The position numbers were made by a program, and so were the translations under genes. From GCA-2794515 sp033763335 (GTDB taxonomy: Bacteria; Chloroflexota; Anaerolineae; Aggregatilineales; Phototrophicaceae): a stretch of DNA of 64,000 bases. The notes beneath the pieces are model-generated. The model was not told the origin of the DNA, did not search any database, and saw nothing but the letters and a program-made list of their open reading frames with translations. The stretch is taken from assembly GCA_033763335.1 (NCBI GenBank), contig JANRKU010000031.1:1-64000 (forward strand). Direction: 5' to 3'. Position 1 is the stretch's first letter, and each line of letters starts with the position of its first letter. Positions 56,588 through 64,000 of this stretch are shown one piece after another.

Positions 56588-58096
56588 ATGCGCCTATTCA
56601 AAATAATTACCCTCTTATGGATAAGTCTATTGGTGTTGGGATTCAATGCCACGACTGCCCAATCAGAAAAAGCGCCACTCGGCACAAATTTGGCGGGGAT
56701 TGCCAGTTGGAATCCTGCATGGCAATTTATGGATGTGTTCAGAACAGCCCGCCCGTGGATTTCCCAATGCACAGGTTGTAATTGGGGCGAGGGGGGTGCT
56801 TTGGATTTATCCCCAGAGGGATGGGTGATGTCATTGCAAGAGGGGCAGTATGCCGAAACGATTATGCTGGATGGTGGGGTATATCCAGATGGGGATTATT
56901 TCCTCACCTATGAAGGAGAAGGGGAAATCGTTTTTAGCCTCGATTCTGCGACTATCAAAGCGAATGAACCCGGACGGATTGTTTTTACTATCAACGGGAA
57001 AAATGGGATATGGTTACAAATTGTGTCGGTGAATCCAGATGATTATATCCGCAATATCCATATTTATATGCCCACTGATGCAGAAACCACCTTCCACCCA
57101 CAATTTTTAGAACGGCTACACGGCTTCACTACCCTGCGTTTTATGGATTGGATGGCGACCAATAATTCCCCCATTGTGACATGGGATGACCGCCCCAAAA
57201 TGACCGATGCCCAATGGCATGACAAGGGTGTGCCTGTGGAAATCATGGTATTGCTCGCCAATACGCTTCAAGCGGATGCGTGGTTTAATATGCCTCACCG
57301 CGCCGATGATGAGTATATCCGCCAATTTGCGACTTATGTGCGCGATAATTTGAACCCTGACCTCAAGGCTTATATCGAATATTCCAACGAGACATGGAAT
57401 GGTCAATTTGAGCAGGCGCAGTATGTGATAGAACAAGGCAAGGCATTGGGACTCTCGGATGATGATTTTCAGGCGGGGTTATTTTATCATAGCCACCGTG
57501 CAGGCGAAATTTTTGCGATATGGGAAGATGTTTTTGGTGGCACAGACCGCCTTGTGCGGGTACTCGCCTCACAAGGGGCAAATTCATGGACAGGGGAACA
57601 AGTCCTCACCTACAATAATATGTACCAACACGCCGATGCACTCGCTATCGCGCCCTATTTTGGGGGATATTTGGGCGACCCATCCACCATTGAGGATGTC
57701 TTGGCGCTCGGTGTTGATGGGGTGCTGGATGCGTCTTTGGCGCATATTCAAGGCGAGGTGCGCGGATGGATAAGCGACAATATAGCCGTGGCAAATCAAT
57801 ATGGGGTGGAATTGATTGCGTATGAAGGTGGGCAACATCTGACAGGCTATGCGGGTGCAGAAAATGATGACCGCCTGACAGATTTATTTATCGCTGTCAA
57901 CCGCGATGAGCGTATAGGCGACTTATATATGAAATATCTGACCCAATGGGATGAATTGGGTGGTGGCTTATTCGTCAATTTTAGCGATATTTCTGAGCCA
58001 TCCAAATGGGGTAGTTGGGGCGTGCTGGAATATCAGACCCAACCGCGTGAAAATGCGCCAAAATATGATGCCCTGCTGGATTTTATGGGAAAATGA
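56588..58096 (+). CDS. Secreted glycoside-hydrolase-like protein
   Basis: 502 residues from ATG 56588 (AGGAG upstream). Signal peptide MRLFKIITLLWISLLVLGFNATTAQ. A beta-rich N-terminal part (LGTNLAGIASWNPAWQFMDVF, SLQEGQYAETIMLDGGVYPDG) precedes a TIM-barrel-like part with KAYIEYSNETWNGQFEQAQYV (the NE pair is a typical acid/base position in clan A glycosidases) and ALAIAPYFGGY, ELIAYEGGQHL (a likely nucleophile Glu). This layout is found in large secreted proteins annotated as cellulose-binding; substrate unknown. Single gene. Confidence 0.8.
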   Translation: MRLFKIITLLWISLLVLGFNATTAQSEKAPLGTNLAGIASWNPAWQFMDVFRTARPWISQCTGCNWGEGGALDLSPEGWVMSLQEGQYAETIMLDGGVYPDGDYFLTYEGEGEIVFSLDSATIKANEPGRIVFTINGKNGIWLQIVSVNPDDYIRNIHIYMPTDAETTFHPQFLERLHGFTTLRFMDWMATNNSPIVTWDDRPKMTDAQWHDKGVPVEIMVLLANTLQADAWFNMPHRADDEYIRQFATYVRDNLNPDLKAYIEYSNETWNGQFEQAQYVIEQGKALGLSDDDFQAGLFYHSHRAGEIFAIWEDVFGGTDRLVRVLASQGANSWTGEQVLTYNNMYQHADALAIAPYFGGYLGDPSTIEDVLALGVDGVLDASLAHIQGEVRGWISDNIAVANQYGVELIAYEGGQHLTGYAGAENDDRLTDLFIAVNRDERIGDLYMKYLTQWDELGGGLFVNFSDISEPSKWGSWGVLEYQTQPRENAPKYDALLDFMGK

Positions 58097-58191
58097 AAAT
58101 CCGATTTGAATCGCCATTCGATTTTCCACAGATTTGTTATAATCAAATGGCAAATTAATTTTTTGTGGATAAATAAAAGGAGATTTTCAAA

Positions 58192-58959
58192 ATGGAATTT
58201 AAGGGCATGACAGCAATCGTTACGGGTGGTGCATCGGGATTGGGTGAAGCCAGTGTACGCCGTTTGGTATCATTGAAGGCGAATGTGGTCATCGTAGACC
58301 GTGATGCCGATAGGGGCGAGATGCTCGCCAAAGAATTGGGCAACCATGCCCGTTTTGCCAAAGCGGATGTCACTAGCGAGGCTGATATTCAGGAGGCGGT
58401 GGATTTGGCAAAATCCGCTTTTGGCGCGGTGAATATTTTGGTCAATTGCGCGGGTGTGGGGATGGCAATGCGTACCACGAGCAAAAATGGCGCACATCCA
58501 TTAGAGGTGTTTGAGACGGTCATCAAAATTAACCTCATCGGCACATTTAATTGCATCCGTTTGGCGGCGACGGCGATGGAAGCCAACACACCAAATACCA
58601 ATGGTGAACGCGGCGTGATTGTGAATACAGCATCGGTGGCGGCGTTTGATGGTCAAATTGGTCAAGCGGCTTATTCTGCCTCTAAAGGTGGGATTGTTGG
58701 CATGACACTTCCTATTGCCCGTGATTTGGCGCGGAGTGGTATCCGTGTGGTGACGATTGCCCCCGGTTTGTTCAATACACCCCTATTAGCGGCGTTGCCA
58801 GAAGAAGCGCGTTTGTCATTGGGGCAACAAGTCCCCTTCCCATCCCGTTTGGGTGAACCGAGCGAATATGCGCTGATGGTGTCGTCTATCATCGAAAACC
58901 CGATGCTAAACGGGGAGGTAATAAGATTGGATGGTGCTATCAGGATGTCTCCAAAATAA
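58192..58959 (+). CDS. 3-hydroxyacyl-CoA dehydrogenase type-2-like SDR
   Basis: 255 residues. TGGASGLGEASVRRLVSLKANVVIVDRD gives the NAD-binding loop with an Asp after strand 2 (NAD preference); NCAGVGMAMRT replaces NNAG; catalytic Ser in VNTASVAAFDGQIGQAAYSASKGGIVGMTLPIARDLA with YSASK; and FPSRLGEPSEYA near the end. The sequence follows HSD17B10/fadB2-type enzymes that oxidise 3-hydroxyacyl-CoA in fatty-acid degradation. AGGAG-type RBS. Single gene with a terminator. Confidence 0.93.
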   Translation: MEFKGMTAIVTGGASGLGEASVRRLVSLKANVVIVDRDADRGEMLAKELGNHARFAKADVTSEADIQEAVDLAKSAFGAVNILVNCAGVGMAMRTTSKNGAHPLEVFETVIKINLIGTFNCIRLAATAMEANTPNTNGERGVIVNTASVAAFDGQIGQAAYSASKGGIVGMTLPIARDLARSGIRVVTIAPGLFNTPLLAALPEEARLSLGQQVPFPSRLGEPSEYALMVSSIIENPMLNGEVIRLDGAIRMSPK

Positions 58960-58968
58960 AAATACCCC

Positions 58969-58994
58969 AAAAGGCGCTTTATGCGCCTTTTTTT
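58969..58994 (+). terminator. Rho-independent terminator
   Basis: AAAAGGCGC at 58969-58977 pairs with GCGCCTTTT from 58983, around TTTAT, with a run of seven T. Confidence 0.9.
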
Positions 58995-59047
58995 ATTTAA
59001 TCAAAGCAAAATCTGACCTTTTCAATGCGTGCCATTGGTTAGTATAT

Positions 59048-59896
59048 CTAGCGCAACAATACCTTTATGCCAAATGCTTTTTTAATCACTTGTGTAATTT
59101 TGCGGAGATAGACGATAAACCTTGACCCTGTGAAAACATAAAACTCATATGTCCCTTGTGGTGTATAGCCTAGCTTCTGCGCCATCTTCGCAGAAATTTC
59201 GGTAGCCGCATCCCAACTAGGGACTAAATTATTTTCGAGGCTGTGAATGATTAAATGAGCCGCCGCAACAGTCGCAAGCCCTTTTCCGCGATAATCTGGC
59301 TTGGTATCAATTTGAATCTCGATTCCCGTCTTTGATATAGCGAATGTTGACGCTACACAGGCAACTGTTTCGCCTTCACATACACAATAACCAAAGCCAC
59401 GCGCCACAAAATCATCTGGAGAATCAAAGGTTACACCATGATAACTTGCAAACTCATTTTCCTTATCTTCAAGTAAAGATTTTGCTAAAACGGTATCTAT
59501 TTTTTTAACTTGAAATCCATCTGGCAATTTTGTGCTTAGTTCTCGCAACGTTGCCATATTTAAATTTTCACTGGAGAAGGCATGACGTTCAAGACGAACC
59601 CATTTTCCGGGATGGACTTTTTTAGCCACTTTCTCAAAATGAGGAGATGCCACAAATATCCTCGCAAATCTCGGTATATTTTTGAGATAGGTATAAGCCG
59701 ATGGATGGCTCAAGTCTCCCCCCAGAAAAACAACCTGTACTGCTGGTAATTCTAAAACGCCAAAAGTCGGTTTTTCGGCATCCATATATGCTTTGCCCAT
59801 ATAATCATCCAAAATAGCATCTGCCATTTGGTCGCCGTTATGTCCTGTAAAGAGGTCAGCCATTTGCTGTCTACGATTATTTTTGACTTCAATCAT
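59048..59896 (-). CDS. GNAT acetyltransferase
   Basis: 282 residues from ATG 59896 (GGAG 7 nt upstream); a longer frame into the divergent hydrolase is rejected. The N-terminal ~110 residues are a strand/helix part of the GNAT_acetyltr_2-like group (VFLGGDLSHPSAYTYLKN, IFVASPHFEKVAKKVHPGKW). The C-terminal GNAT core has VACVASTFAISKTGIEIQIDTKPDYRGKGLATVAAAHLIIHSLENN, with the acetyl-CoA loop DYRGKGLATV, and PSWDAATEISAKMAQKLGYTPQGTYEFYV. Acceptor unknown. Single gene. Confidence 0.88.
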   Translation of the reverse strand: MIEVKNNRRQQMADLFTGHNGDQMADAILDDYMGKAYMDAEKPTFGVLELPAVQVVFLGGDLSHPSAYTYLKNIPRFARIFVASPHFEKVAKKVHPGKWVRLERHAFSSENLNMATLRELSTKLPDGFQVKKIDTVLAKSLLEDKENEFASYHGVTFDSPDDFVARGFGYCVCEGETVACVASTFAISKTGIEIQIDTKPDYRGKGLATVAAAHLIIHSLENNLVPSWDAATEISAKMAQKLGYTPQGTYEFYVFTGSRFIVYLRKITQVIKKAFGIKVLLR

Positions 59897-60080
59897 ATCC
59901 ATGCTCCAATTATTGTTACTTGATATTACTGATACTACGCAAATGGATAGCCAAAGTTGTATATAGATTCTCAAGCAGTTTTTATTTTGATATGCTTTAA
60001 TTTGATACATGCTTTTGATATTTTCTGATACTGACTTAAAATATGACACATTCAAATCTTCATCCGCATAAGGACAATCT

Positions 60081-61034
60081 ATGAAAAAGTGGCTACGCCG
60101 ATTCTTATTTTTAGTTGTCGGGCTTATCGTTATTGCCCTAGTTATCCCATTTATTATCCCCATCAATACAGGAGGCATAGACCCCAAAACCCTTGTAGAT
60201 GACCCTAATGGGGCATTTATCACACTCCAAAATGTCAGTATCTATTATGAAGATAGAGGGGATAAAGATGCGCCTGTTGTGCTATTCATACACGGCTTAT
60301 TCGGCTCTACTGAGACATGGCGTTATAACGATAATACGATTGCAGAGGCGGGGTATCGGGTCATCAGTTTTGACCGTCCTGGATTTGGATTATCAGAAAA
60401 AAGCGAGTCGTTCAATTATGGGGTGGGCAACCAAGCCGATTTAACGGCACAATTTCTGGATGCGTTGGCTATCGAAAAAGCCGTGATTGTCGGGCATAGC
60501 GCAGGTGGGAATGTGGCGACACATTTCGCCGTGAGACATCCTAATTATGTCGAAAAATTAGTGTTGGTAGATGCCGCTGTCCTCGCAGGAGGTCCACCAC
60601 CGTTTGTTGGGGGATTTTTGCGCTTCCCTCCGATATGGCGCTGGGGGCGCATAGGCTTGCAAGCCGCCTTCACCCGCCAACGTCTTGAAGATTCTCTGGC
60701 ATCATTTTATGTTGACTCCTCATTTCTCACCGAAGCCGATTACGATGCTTATTGGCGTGCCTTTCAAACACCCAATTGGGATATTGGCTTATTAGGGCTT
60801 ACACGGGATAGCGCAGGAAATTTGTTATCCGAATCTGTCATACGCGGAATTACAGCCGATACCTTATTGATTTGGGGCGATAAAGACACCGTAACACCGG
60901 TTGCTGATGGCGAAAAATTAGATGGATGGATACCCAATAGCCAGCTTCAATTTATCGAAAATGCGGGGCATCAGCCATTTGAAGAAAAAGCGGATGAATT
61001 TAACACTCTGCTGATTAATTATTTGGATAGTTAA
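60081..61034 (+). CDS. Membrane-anchored alpha/beta hydrolase
   Basis: 317 residues. N-terminal membrane helix (FLFLVVGLIVIALVIPFIIP) anchors an alpha/beta-hydrolase: VVLFIHGLFGSTETW (oxyanion HG), nucleophile VGHSAGGNVATHFA, LIWGDKDTVTPV for the acid, and ENAGHQPFEEKADEFN with the catalytic His. A cap region (about 170-220) separates halves. Related proteins are esterases, lipases or haloperoxidase-like enzymes. Divergent from the GNAT gene; terminator shared with the convergent decarboxylase gene. Confidence 0.92.
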   Translation: MKKWLRRFLFLVVGLIVIALVIPFIIPINTGGIDPKTLVDDPNGAFITLQNVSIYYEDRGDKDAPVVLFIHGLFGSTETWRYNDNTIAEAGYRVISFDRPGFGLSEKSESFNYGVGNQADLTAQFLDALAIEKAVIVGHSAGGNVATHFAVRHPNYVEKLVLVDAAVLAGGPPPFVGGFLRFPPIWRWGRIGLQAAFTRQRLEDSLASFYVDSSFLTEADYDAYWRAFQTPNWDIGLLGLTRDSAGNLLSESVIRGITADTLLIWGDKDTVTPVADGEKLDGWIPNSQLQFIENAGHQPFEEKADEFNTLLINYLDS

Positions 61035-61035
61035 A

Positions 61036-61066
61036 TCAAAAGACCCCGTAAATGGGGTCTTTTTGA
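61036..61066. terminator. Bidirectional terminator
   Basis: TCAAAAGACCCC at 61036-61047 pairs with GGGGTCTTTTTGA at 61054-61066 (one extra T), loop GTAAAT, between convergent genes. Confidence 0.88.
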
Positions 61067-61070
61067 TGAT

Positions 61071-62429
61071 TTAGCGCGAGGCAATAACCTCATTTGCCAC
61101 ACGAATCATTGCCTCTAGGCTCTGCTCAATATCGGCGGGGGTGGTCGCCCAACTGGATACACTGATTCGCATAGCGGTGCGTCCTTGCCAGACTGTCCGA
61201 CCCGCCCATAGTGTGCCTTCCGCCTGAATCGCTTTGATGACAGCATCAGTCGTTGGGGCATCCCCAAATGCAACCACCACCTGATTCAACACAACATCAT
61301 TCAACACCGAAAATCCCGCTTGTGATAAGCCATCCGCAAAAAGGCGGGCGAGGGCGCAATTTTGCTCAATCATTTGGCTAACGCCAGATTTGCCAAGTGT
61401 CCGTAACGCACCCCACACATCCAATGCACGCGCACAGCGCGAAAATTCTGGGACAAGATTGGCGGGGTCGCGCTGAACGCTGGCAGTGAGATAAGCGGCA
61501 TTGGTGGACATCGCGCCGAGTAGTGCCTCTTCGTGTTTGCAGAATACAATGCCACTATCATAAGGCACATTCAGCCATTTATGGGCATCGGTTGTCCACG
61601 AATCGGCTAGGGCAATGCCATCGCCTAATGGGGCAAGTTCATCAGAAGCCAATGCCCATAACCCAAATGCCGCATCCACATGCACCCATGCCCCGTGTGC
61701 ATGTGCCTTTTCACAAATTTCTTTGGCGGGGTCAAATGCACCACTATTCACATTCCCAGATTGAATACACACGATGGTCATCGCATCTAAGTAGGGCATT
61801 TGGTCGGGTATCATGCGCCCTTGTTCATCCACAGGCACGCGAATGAGGCGATTGCGCCCAAATCCGAGCATACTCAATGCCTTAAGGACGCTGATATGCA
61901 CCTCATCGCCCACAACGACTTTTATTTCTGGGGCATTAAATAAGCCATCAGCCTCAACATCCCACCCTTGCCGTTTGAGCAACAGGTGACGTGCCGCCGC
62001 CAATGCCGTAAAATTTGCCATCGTTGCTCCAGAGACAAATGCACCTGCGGTTTGGGCTGGAAATCCGAATAGGTCTATCAGCCAACGTAAGGCAACGGTT
62101 TCGATTTTTGCGACGATAGGGGATGTCAGATATAACGCGCCGTTTTGGTCCCATGTGGTCGCTAACCAATTGGTGGCGTGGGTGATGGGCAACATGCCCC
62201 CCGTGACAAATCCAAAATAACGCCTGCCTGTATTGGCAACAGTAGCGGGTGAGCCATAGGTATCGAGCAGGGCGAGGGTTTCATGTGGAGATTGAGATGT
62301 GAGGGGCATGGCTTCATCAAACGCGCTCATGCCTGCAAGTGCCTCTGGTGATGGAAAAACCGCACGATTATCGAGCGAGTGTTGATAGGCAAGTGCGCGT
62401 TGATAGGCATCGTGTAGTAAATCGGACAT
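61071..62429 (-). CDS. PLP-dependent group II decarboxylase family protein
   Basis: 452 residues. PLP Lys in SWTTDAHKWLNVPYDSGI, with the Asp/His positions in AHGAWVHVDAAFGLW; and ERQG-like TGGMLPITHATNWLATTWDQNGALYLTSP in the N-terminal part, GAFVSGATMANFTAL for the phosphate contact. The family includes glutamate, tyrosine and aromatic L-amino-acid decarboxylases and aspartate 1-decarboxylases. The N-terminal region and the order of motifs point to the aromatic-amino-acid-like branch often labelled aspartate aminotransferase family; substrate unassigned. Single-gene unit. Confidence 0.9.
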   Translation of the reverse strand: MSDLLHDAYQRALAYQHSLDNRAVFPSPEALAGMSAFDEAMPLTSQSPHETLALLDTYGSPATVANTGRRYFGFVTGGMLPITHATNWLATTWDQNGALYLTSPIVAKIETVALRWLIDLFGFPAQTAGAFVSGATMANFTALAAARHLLLKRQGWDVEADGLFNAPEIKVVVGDEVHISVLKALSMLGFGRNRLIRVPVDEQGRMIPDQMPYLDAMTIVCIQSGNVNSGAFDPAKEICEKAHAHGAWVHVDAAFGLWALASDELAPLGDGIALADSWTTDAHKWLNVPYDSGIVFCKHEEALLGAMSTNAAYLTASVQRDPANLVPEFSRCARALDVWGALRTLGKSGVSQMIEQNCALARLFADGLSQAGFSVLNDVVLNQVVVAFGDAPTTDAVIKAIQAEGTLWAGRTVWQGRTAMRISVSSWATTPADIEQSLEAMIRVANEVIASR

Positions 62430-62484
62430 GCTTTATATCCCCTTCCTTGATTTTTAATAAGTAGGAGATATTTTAGCATAAACA

Positions 62485-62513
62485 AAAACAGGGCGTGGTG
62501 TGCGCCCTGTTTT
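62485..62513 (-). terminator. Terminator of the DoxX-family gene
   Basis: AAAACAGGGCG at 62485-62495 pairs with CGCCCTGTTTT at 62503-62513; on the minus strand it is followed by a TTTTTGTTT stretch. Confidence 0.88.
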
Positions 62514-62540
62514 ATAGAGTAACAATGAGGTGTTTTTTGT

Positions 62541-63143
62541 TCAGTCGCCTACGCCAACTGTGGCGGGCGTTCCTTTGATTTCTTCAACTTTTTTGCCTCT
62601 GCCCCATGGCGTACCGAGCCAGTTGAGCAGGAAGTAGTCTAAGCCGATGAAGCCTGCGGTCTTCCATGCGAAGATGAGAACAAGGGCGACCAAGAAGAGC
62701 AACGGATTGGTGCTGGCAGAACCCGCCAACATAAAGTTGAAGTTCATGAATGCGCCGAAGAAAGCGGCGATACCAACGAATGCACCGACAACGAGGGCAA
62801 TACCGATGAAGAGTTCACCATAAGCGACGAGTTTCGCAAACCATGTGTAGGCTTGGGCATCCAACATACCTTGTAAGAAATCACGATACCAGTCAAAGCT
62901 GATGGGAGGGCGACCACCTTCTGGTATAGCAACTGCGCGTGTCCAATAGCCTTGTAGGGCGGCACCTGTTTCGACCCATGCGGGGTCATTGATTTTGTGG
63001 CTGGCGGCATCAAGCCATTGCCATCCAAGCCAGACACGGGCGGCTAACCAAAGCACAGAAAAACGGACATCGGTGAAAAGGCGGGTGACGAATTTGGGGT
63101 CTTCTACGACACGGTGTTGTTTAACCTTCAGAAAGTCTAACAT
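62541..63143 (-). CDS. DoxX-family membrane protein
   Basis: 200 residues, about four membrane helices. RFSVLWLAARVWLGWQWLDAASHKI at the front, then YTWFAKLVAYGELFIGIALVVGAFVGIAAFFGAFMNFNFMLAG, and LVALVLIFAWKTAGFIGLDYFLL, follow the DoxX pattern (R...G..F...G..K; A..VA..E...G; F...N..). Members include the small subunit of thiosulfate-quinone oxidoreductase and other proteins of unknown role. No DoxA partner is seen. TTTCTCC on the plus strand corresponds to GGAGAAA, a good RBS. Single gene with terminator. Confidence 0.9.
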   Translation of the reverse strand: MLDFLKVKQHRVVEDPKFVTRLFTDVRFSVLWLAARVWLGWQWLDAASHKINDPAWVETGAALQGYWTRAVAIPEGGRPPISFDWYRDFLQGMLDAQAYTWFAKLVAYGELFIGIALVVGAFVGIAAFFGAFMNFNFMLAGSASTNPLLFLVALVLIFAWKTAGFIGLDYFLLNWLGTPWGRGKKVEEIKGTPATVGVGD

Positions 63144-63271
63144 GATGTTTTCTCCTTGTTTTAATCACTAGATTGCTTATTCGTTCATGTTTCTATCATA
63201 GGTCTTTTCAAGGAGTTTCTGTAGCAGGCAAAACCCGCTATTTTTGATGAGTTTGTGTAGGGGTTTTCCCC

Positions 63272-63919
63272 TCATTCATCCAAATGCCCGTGTGCTATAG
63301 CCGATTTGACCAATTGGGCGCGGGTTTGAATATCCAGTTTTTCCATGCCCCGCGCACGGTAGGTCTCGACTGTCTTTTGACTCAAAAATAATTCTTCGGC
63401 AATTTCGGTATTGGTATAACCCAATGCCACCCGCTTGAGGACATCAAATTCACGCTCAGATAGCGATTTCCATGGGTCAATATCAGGTGTAGGTAGTGTT
63501 GGGGGTTTGATGAGATATTGGGTCATGGCAGAGTGAATATACATCTCGCCGCGCATGACGGCTTCTATCGCCATCAACAATTCAACATCAGCCACTTTTT
63601 TGAGCAAGTACCCAGATGCCCCTGCTTGTATGGCTTGTTGCAAATAATTGCCATCTTCGTGCATGGTCAAAATGAGGATTTTGGTATTTGGGGCGTTTTG
63701 GCGCACTTGTGGGATGATAGATAAGCCATCGGCTTCGGGCATATTGATGTCTAAAAGCAAGACATCTGGTTGATGTTCACTCGCTAATGCAAGGGCTTGG
63801 GTGCCTGTACTGGCTTCTGCAATCACACTAAGGTGAGGCTGATTATTGAGCAATAAACGCAACCCAGAGCGCAACACCGTATGGTCATCGGCAAGGACAA
63901 TGCGAATAGGGTTTGTCAT
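63272..63919 (-). CDS. NarL/FixJ-type response regulator
   Basis: 215 residues. Receiver domain with acidic pair D11-D12 (VLADDHTVLRSG), phosphoacceptor D57 (LLLDINMPEADGL), and switch region ILILTMHEDGNYLQQAIQAGASGYLLKKV. C-terminal LuxR HTH: SLSEREFDVLKRVALGYTNTEIAEELFLSQKTVETYRARGMEKL. The start ATG overlaps the stop of the upstream histidine kinase gene (ATGA), so the two form a coupled two-component pair. Target genes unknown; the DoxX gene 129 bp downstream is a candidate by adjacency only. Confidence 0.95.
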   Translation of the reverse strand: MTNPIRIVLADDHTVLRSGLRLLLNNQPHLSVIAEASTGTQALALASEHQPDVLLLDINMPEADGLSIIPQVRQNAPNTKILILTMHEDGNYLQQAIQAGASGYLLKKVADVELLMAIEAVMRGEMYIHSAMTQYLIKPPTLPTPDIDPWKSLSEREFDVLKRVALGYTNTEIAEELFLSQKTVETYRARGMEKLDIQTRAQLVKSAIAHGHLDE

Positions 63920-64000
63920 AGGGCGCTACTTTCTGTTATGGAGTAAGGTAAATCAATATAAAGGCTTGTGCCTTGTTGCGGTGCAGATTCTATTTGCAAC
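63916..64000 (-). CDS. Sensor histidine kinase, C-terminal fragment
   Basis: The minus strand from the right edge reads LQIESAPQQGTSLYIDLPYS and ends after ITESSAL at a TGA that overlaps the response regulator start. The motif ES.P..GT.....LP is the end of the HATPase_c domain (G2-box region) of histidine kinases. The sensing part and the rest of the catalytic domain lie outside the window. Pairing with the NarL-type regulator suggests a HisKA_3-class kinase. Confidence 0.8.
   Translation of the reverse strand, partial: LQIESAPQQGTSLYIDLPYSITESSAL

Overview
The window looks like a piece of a moderate-GC chromosome from a free-living bacterium, most likely a member of the Chloroflexota (Anaerolineae-like). 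This is inferred, not tested. The pointers are a LuxR-type regulator with an NB-ARC-like ATPase, several DUF433/DUF5615 modules, a Uma2-family protein, a threonyl-tRNA synthetase lacking the TGS domain, many secreted proteins with short signal peptides, and dispersed intergenic palindromes of the type common in that phylum. There is no phage, integrase, transposase, CRISPR array, rRNA or plasmid replication gene. One tRNA gene (Arg, anticodon CCU) is present. Both edges cut genes: a DsbA-family protein on the left and a sensor histidine kinase on the right.

Layout. 1-2.6 kb (minus strand): DsbA-like protein, NmrA-type reductase with a dyad-containing promoter, a lipoprotein and lspA. 2.7-4.8 kb: thrS preceded by what reads as a complete ribosome-mediated attenuator: promoter, a 16-residue leader peptide with six consecutive Thr codons, and an 11-bp terminator hairpin. 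4.85-5.6 kb: DUF5615/DUF433 toxin-antitoxin-like pair. A second DUF433 copy near 12.1 kb seems to have lost its toxin while keeping the promoter. 5.8-10.8 kb: secreted beta-helix protein, LuxR/NB-ARC regulator, secreted formylglycine-generating-enzyme-like protein. 10.9-17.3 kb: VOC protein, phosphoesterase, SDR, Ca-type P-ATPase. 17.6-25.7 kb: a CAP/beta-lactamase/CAP fusion, UvrD-type helicase with a Uma2 partner, YceI protein, orphan solute-binding protein, two small membrane proteins. 26-33 kb: an AT-rich secreted WD40-like protein, DUF4926/DUF6883 pair, NifU-N protein, CtpE-like P-ATPase, DM13 protein. 33-37.6 kb: SDR plus phosphoesterase, esterase, tRNA-Arg, secreted protein, a third DUF433/DUF5615 module. 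37.7-42.2 kb: CopC-CopD copper protein with a degenerate cytochrome-like tail, TIR-like membrane protein overlapping a flavin monooxygenase. 42.2-48.3 kb: DUF4240, zinc-ribbon, AAA ATPase, phosphoesterase with an unknown partner, a 219-bp hairpin element, NYN/LOTUS protein, flavodoxin, ClpP-like protease. 48.4-53.2 kb: a 1090-residue secreted protein with thrombospondin type 3 repeats, and a flavin monooxygenase. 53.4-56.5 kb: ArsR regulator, ArsO-like flavoprotein and MFS transporter with two matching operators. 56.6-64 kb: secreted glycosidase-like protein, 3-hydroxyacyl-CoA-dehydrogenase-type SDR, GNAT, alpha/beta hydrolase, PLP decarboxylase, DoxX protein and a NarL-type two-component system.

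The strongest unusual signal is the threonine leader-peptide attenuator in front of thrS. Next come two ~218-bp hairpin elements of unknown nature, two families of dispersed perfect palindromes, the paired ATCGTA-N4-TACGAT operators of the ArsR locus, and several unusual domain combinations. All functional statements rest on reading motifs by eye; no database search was run.
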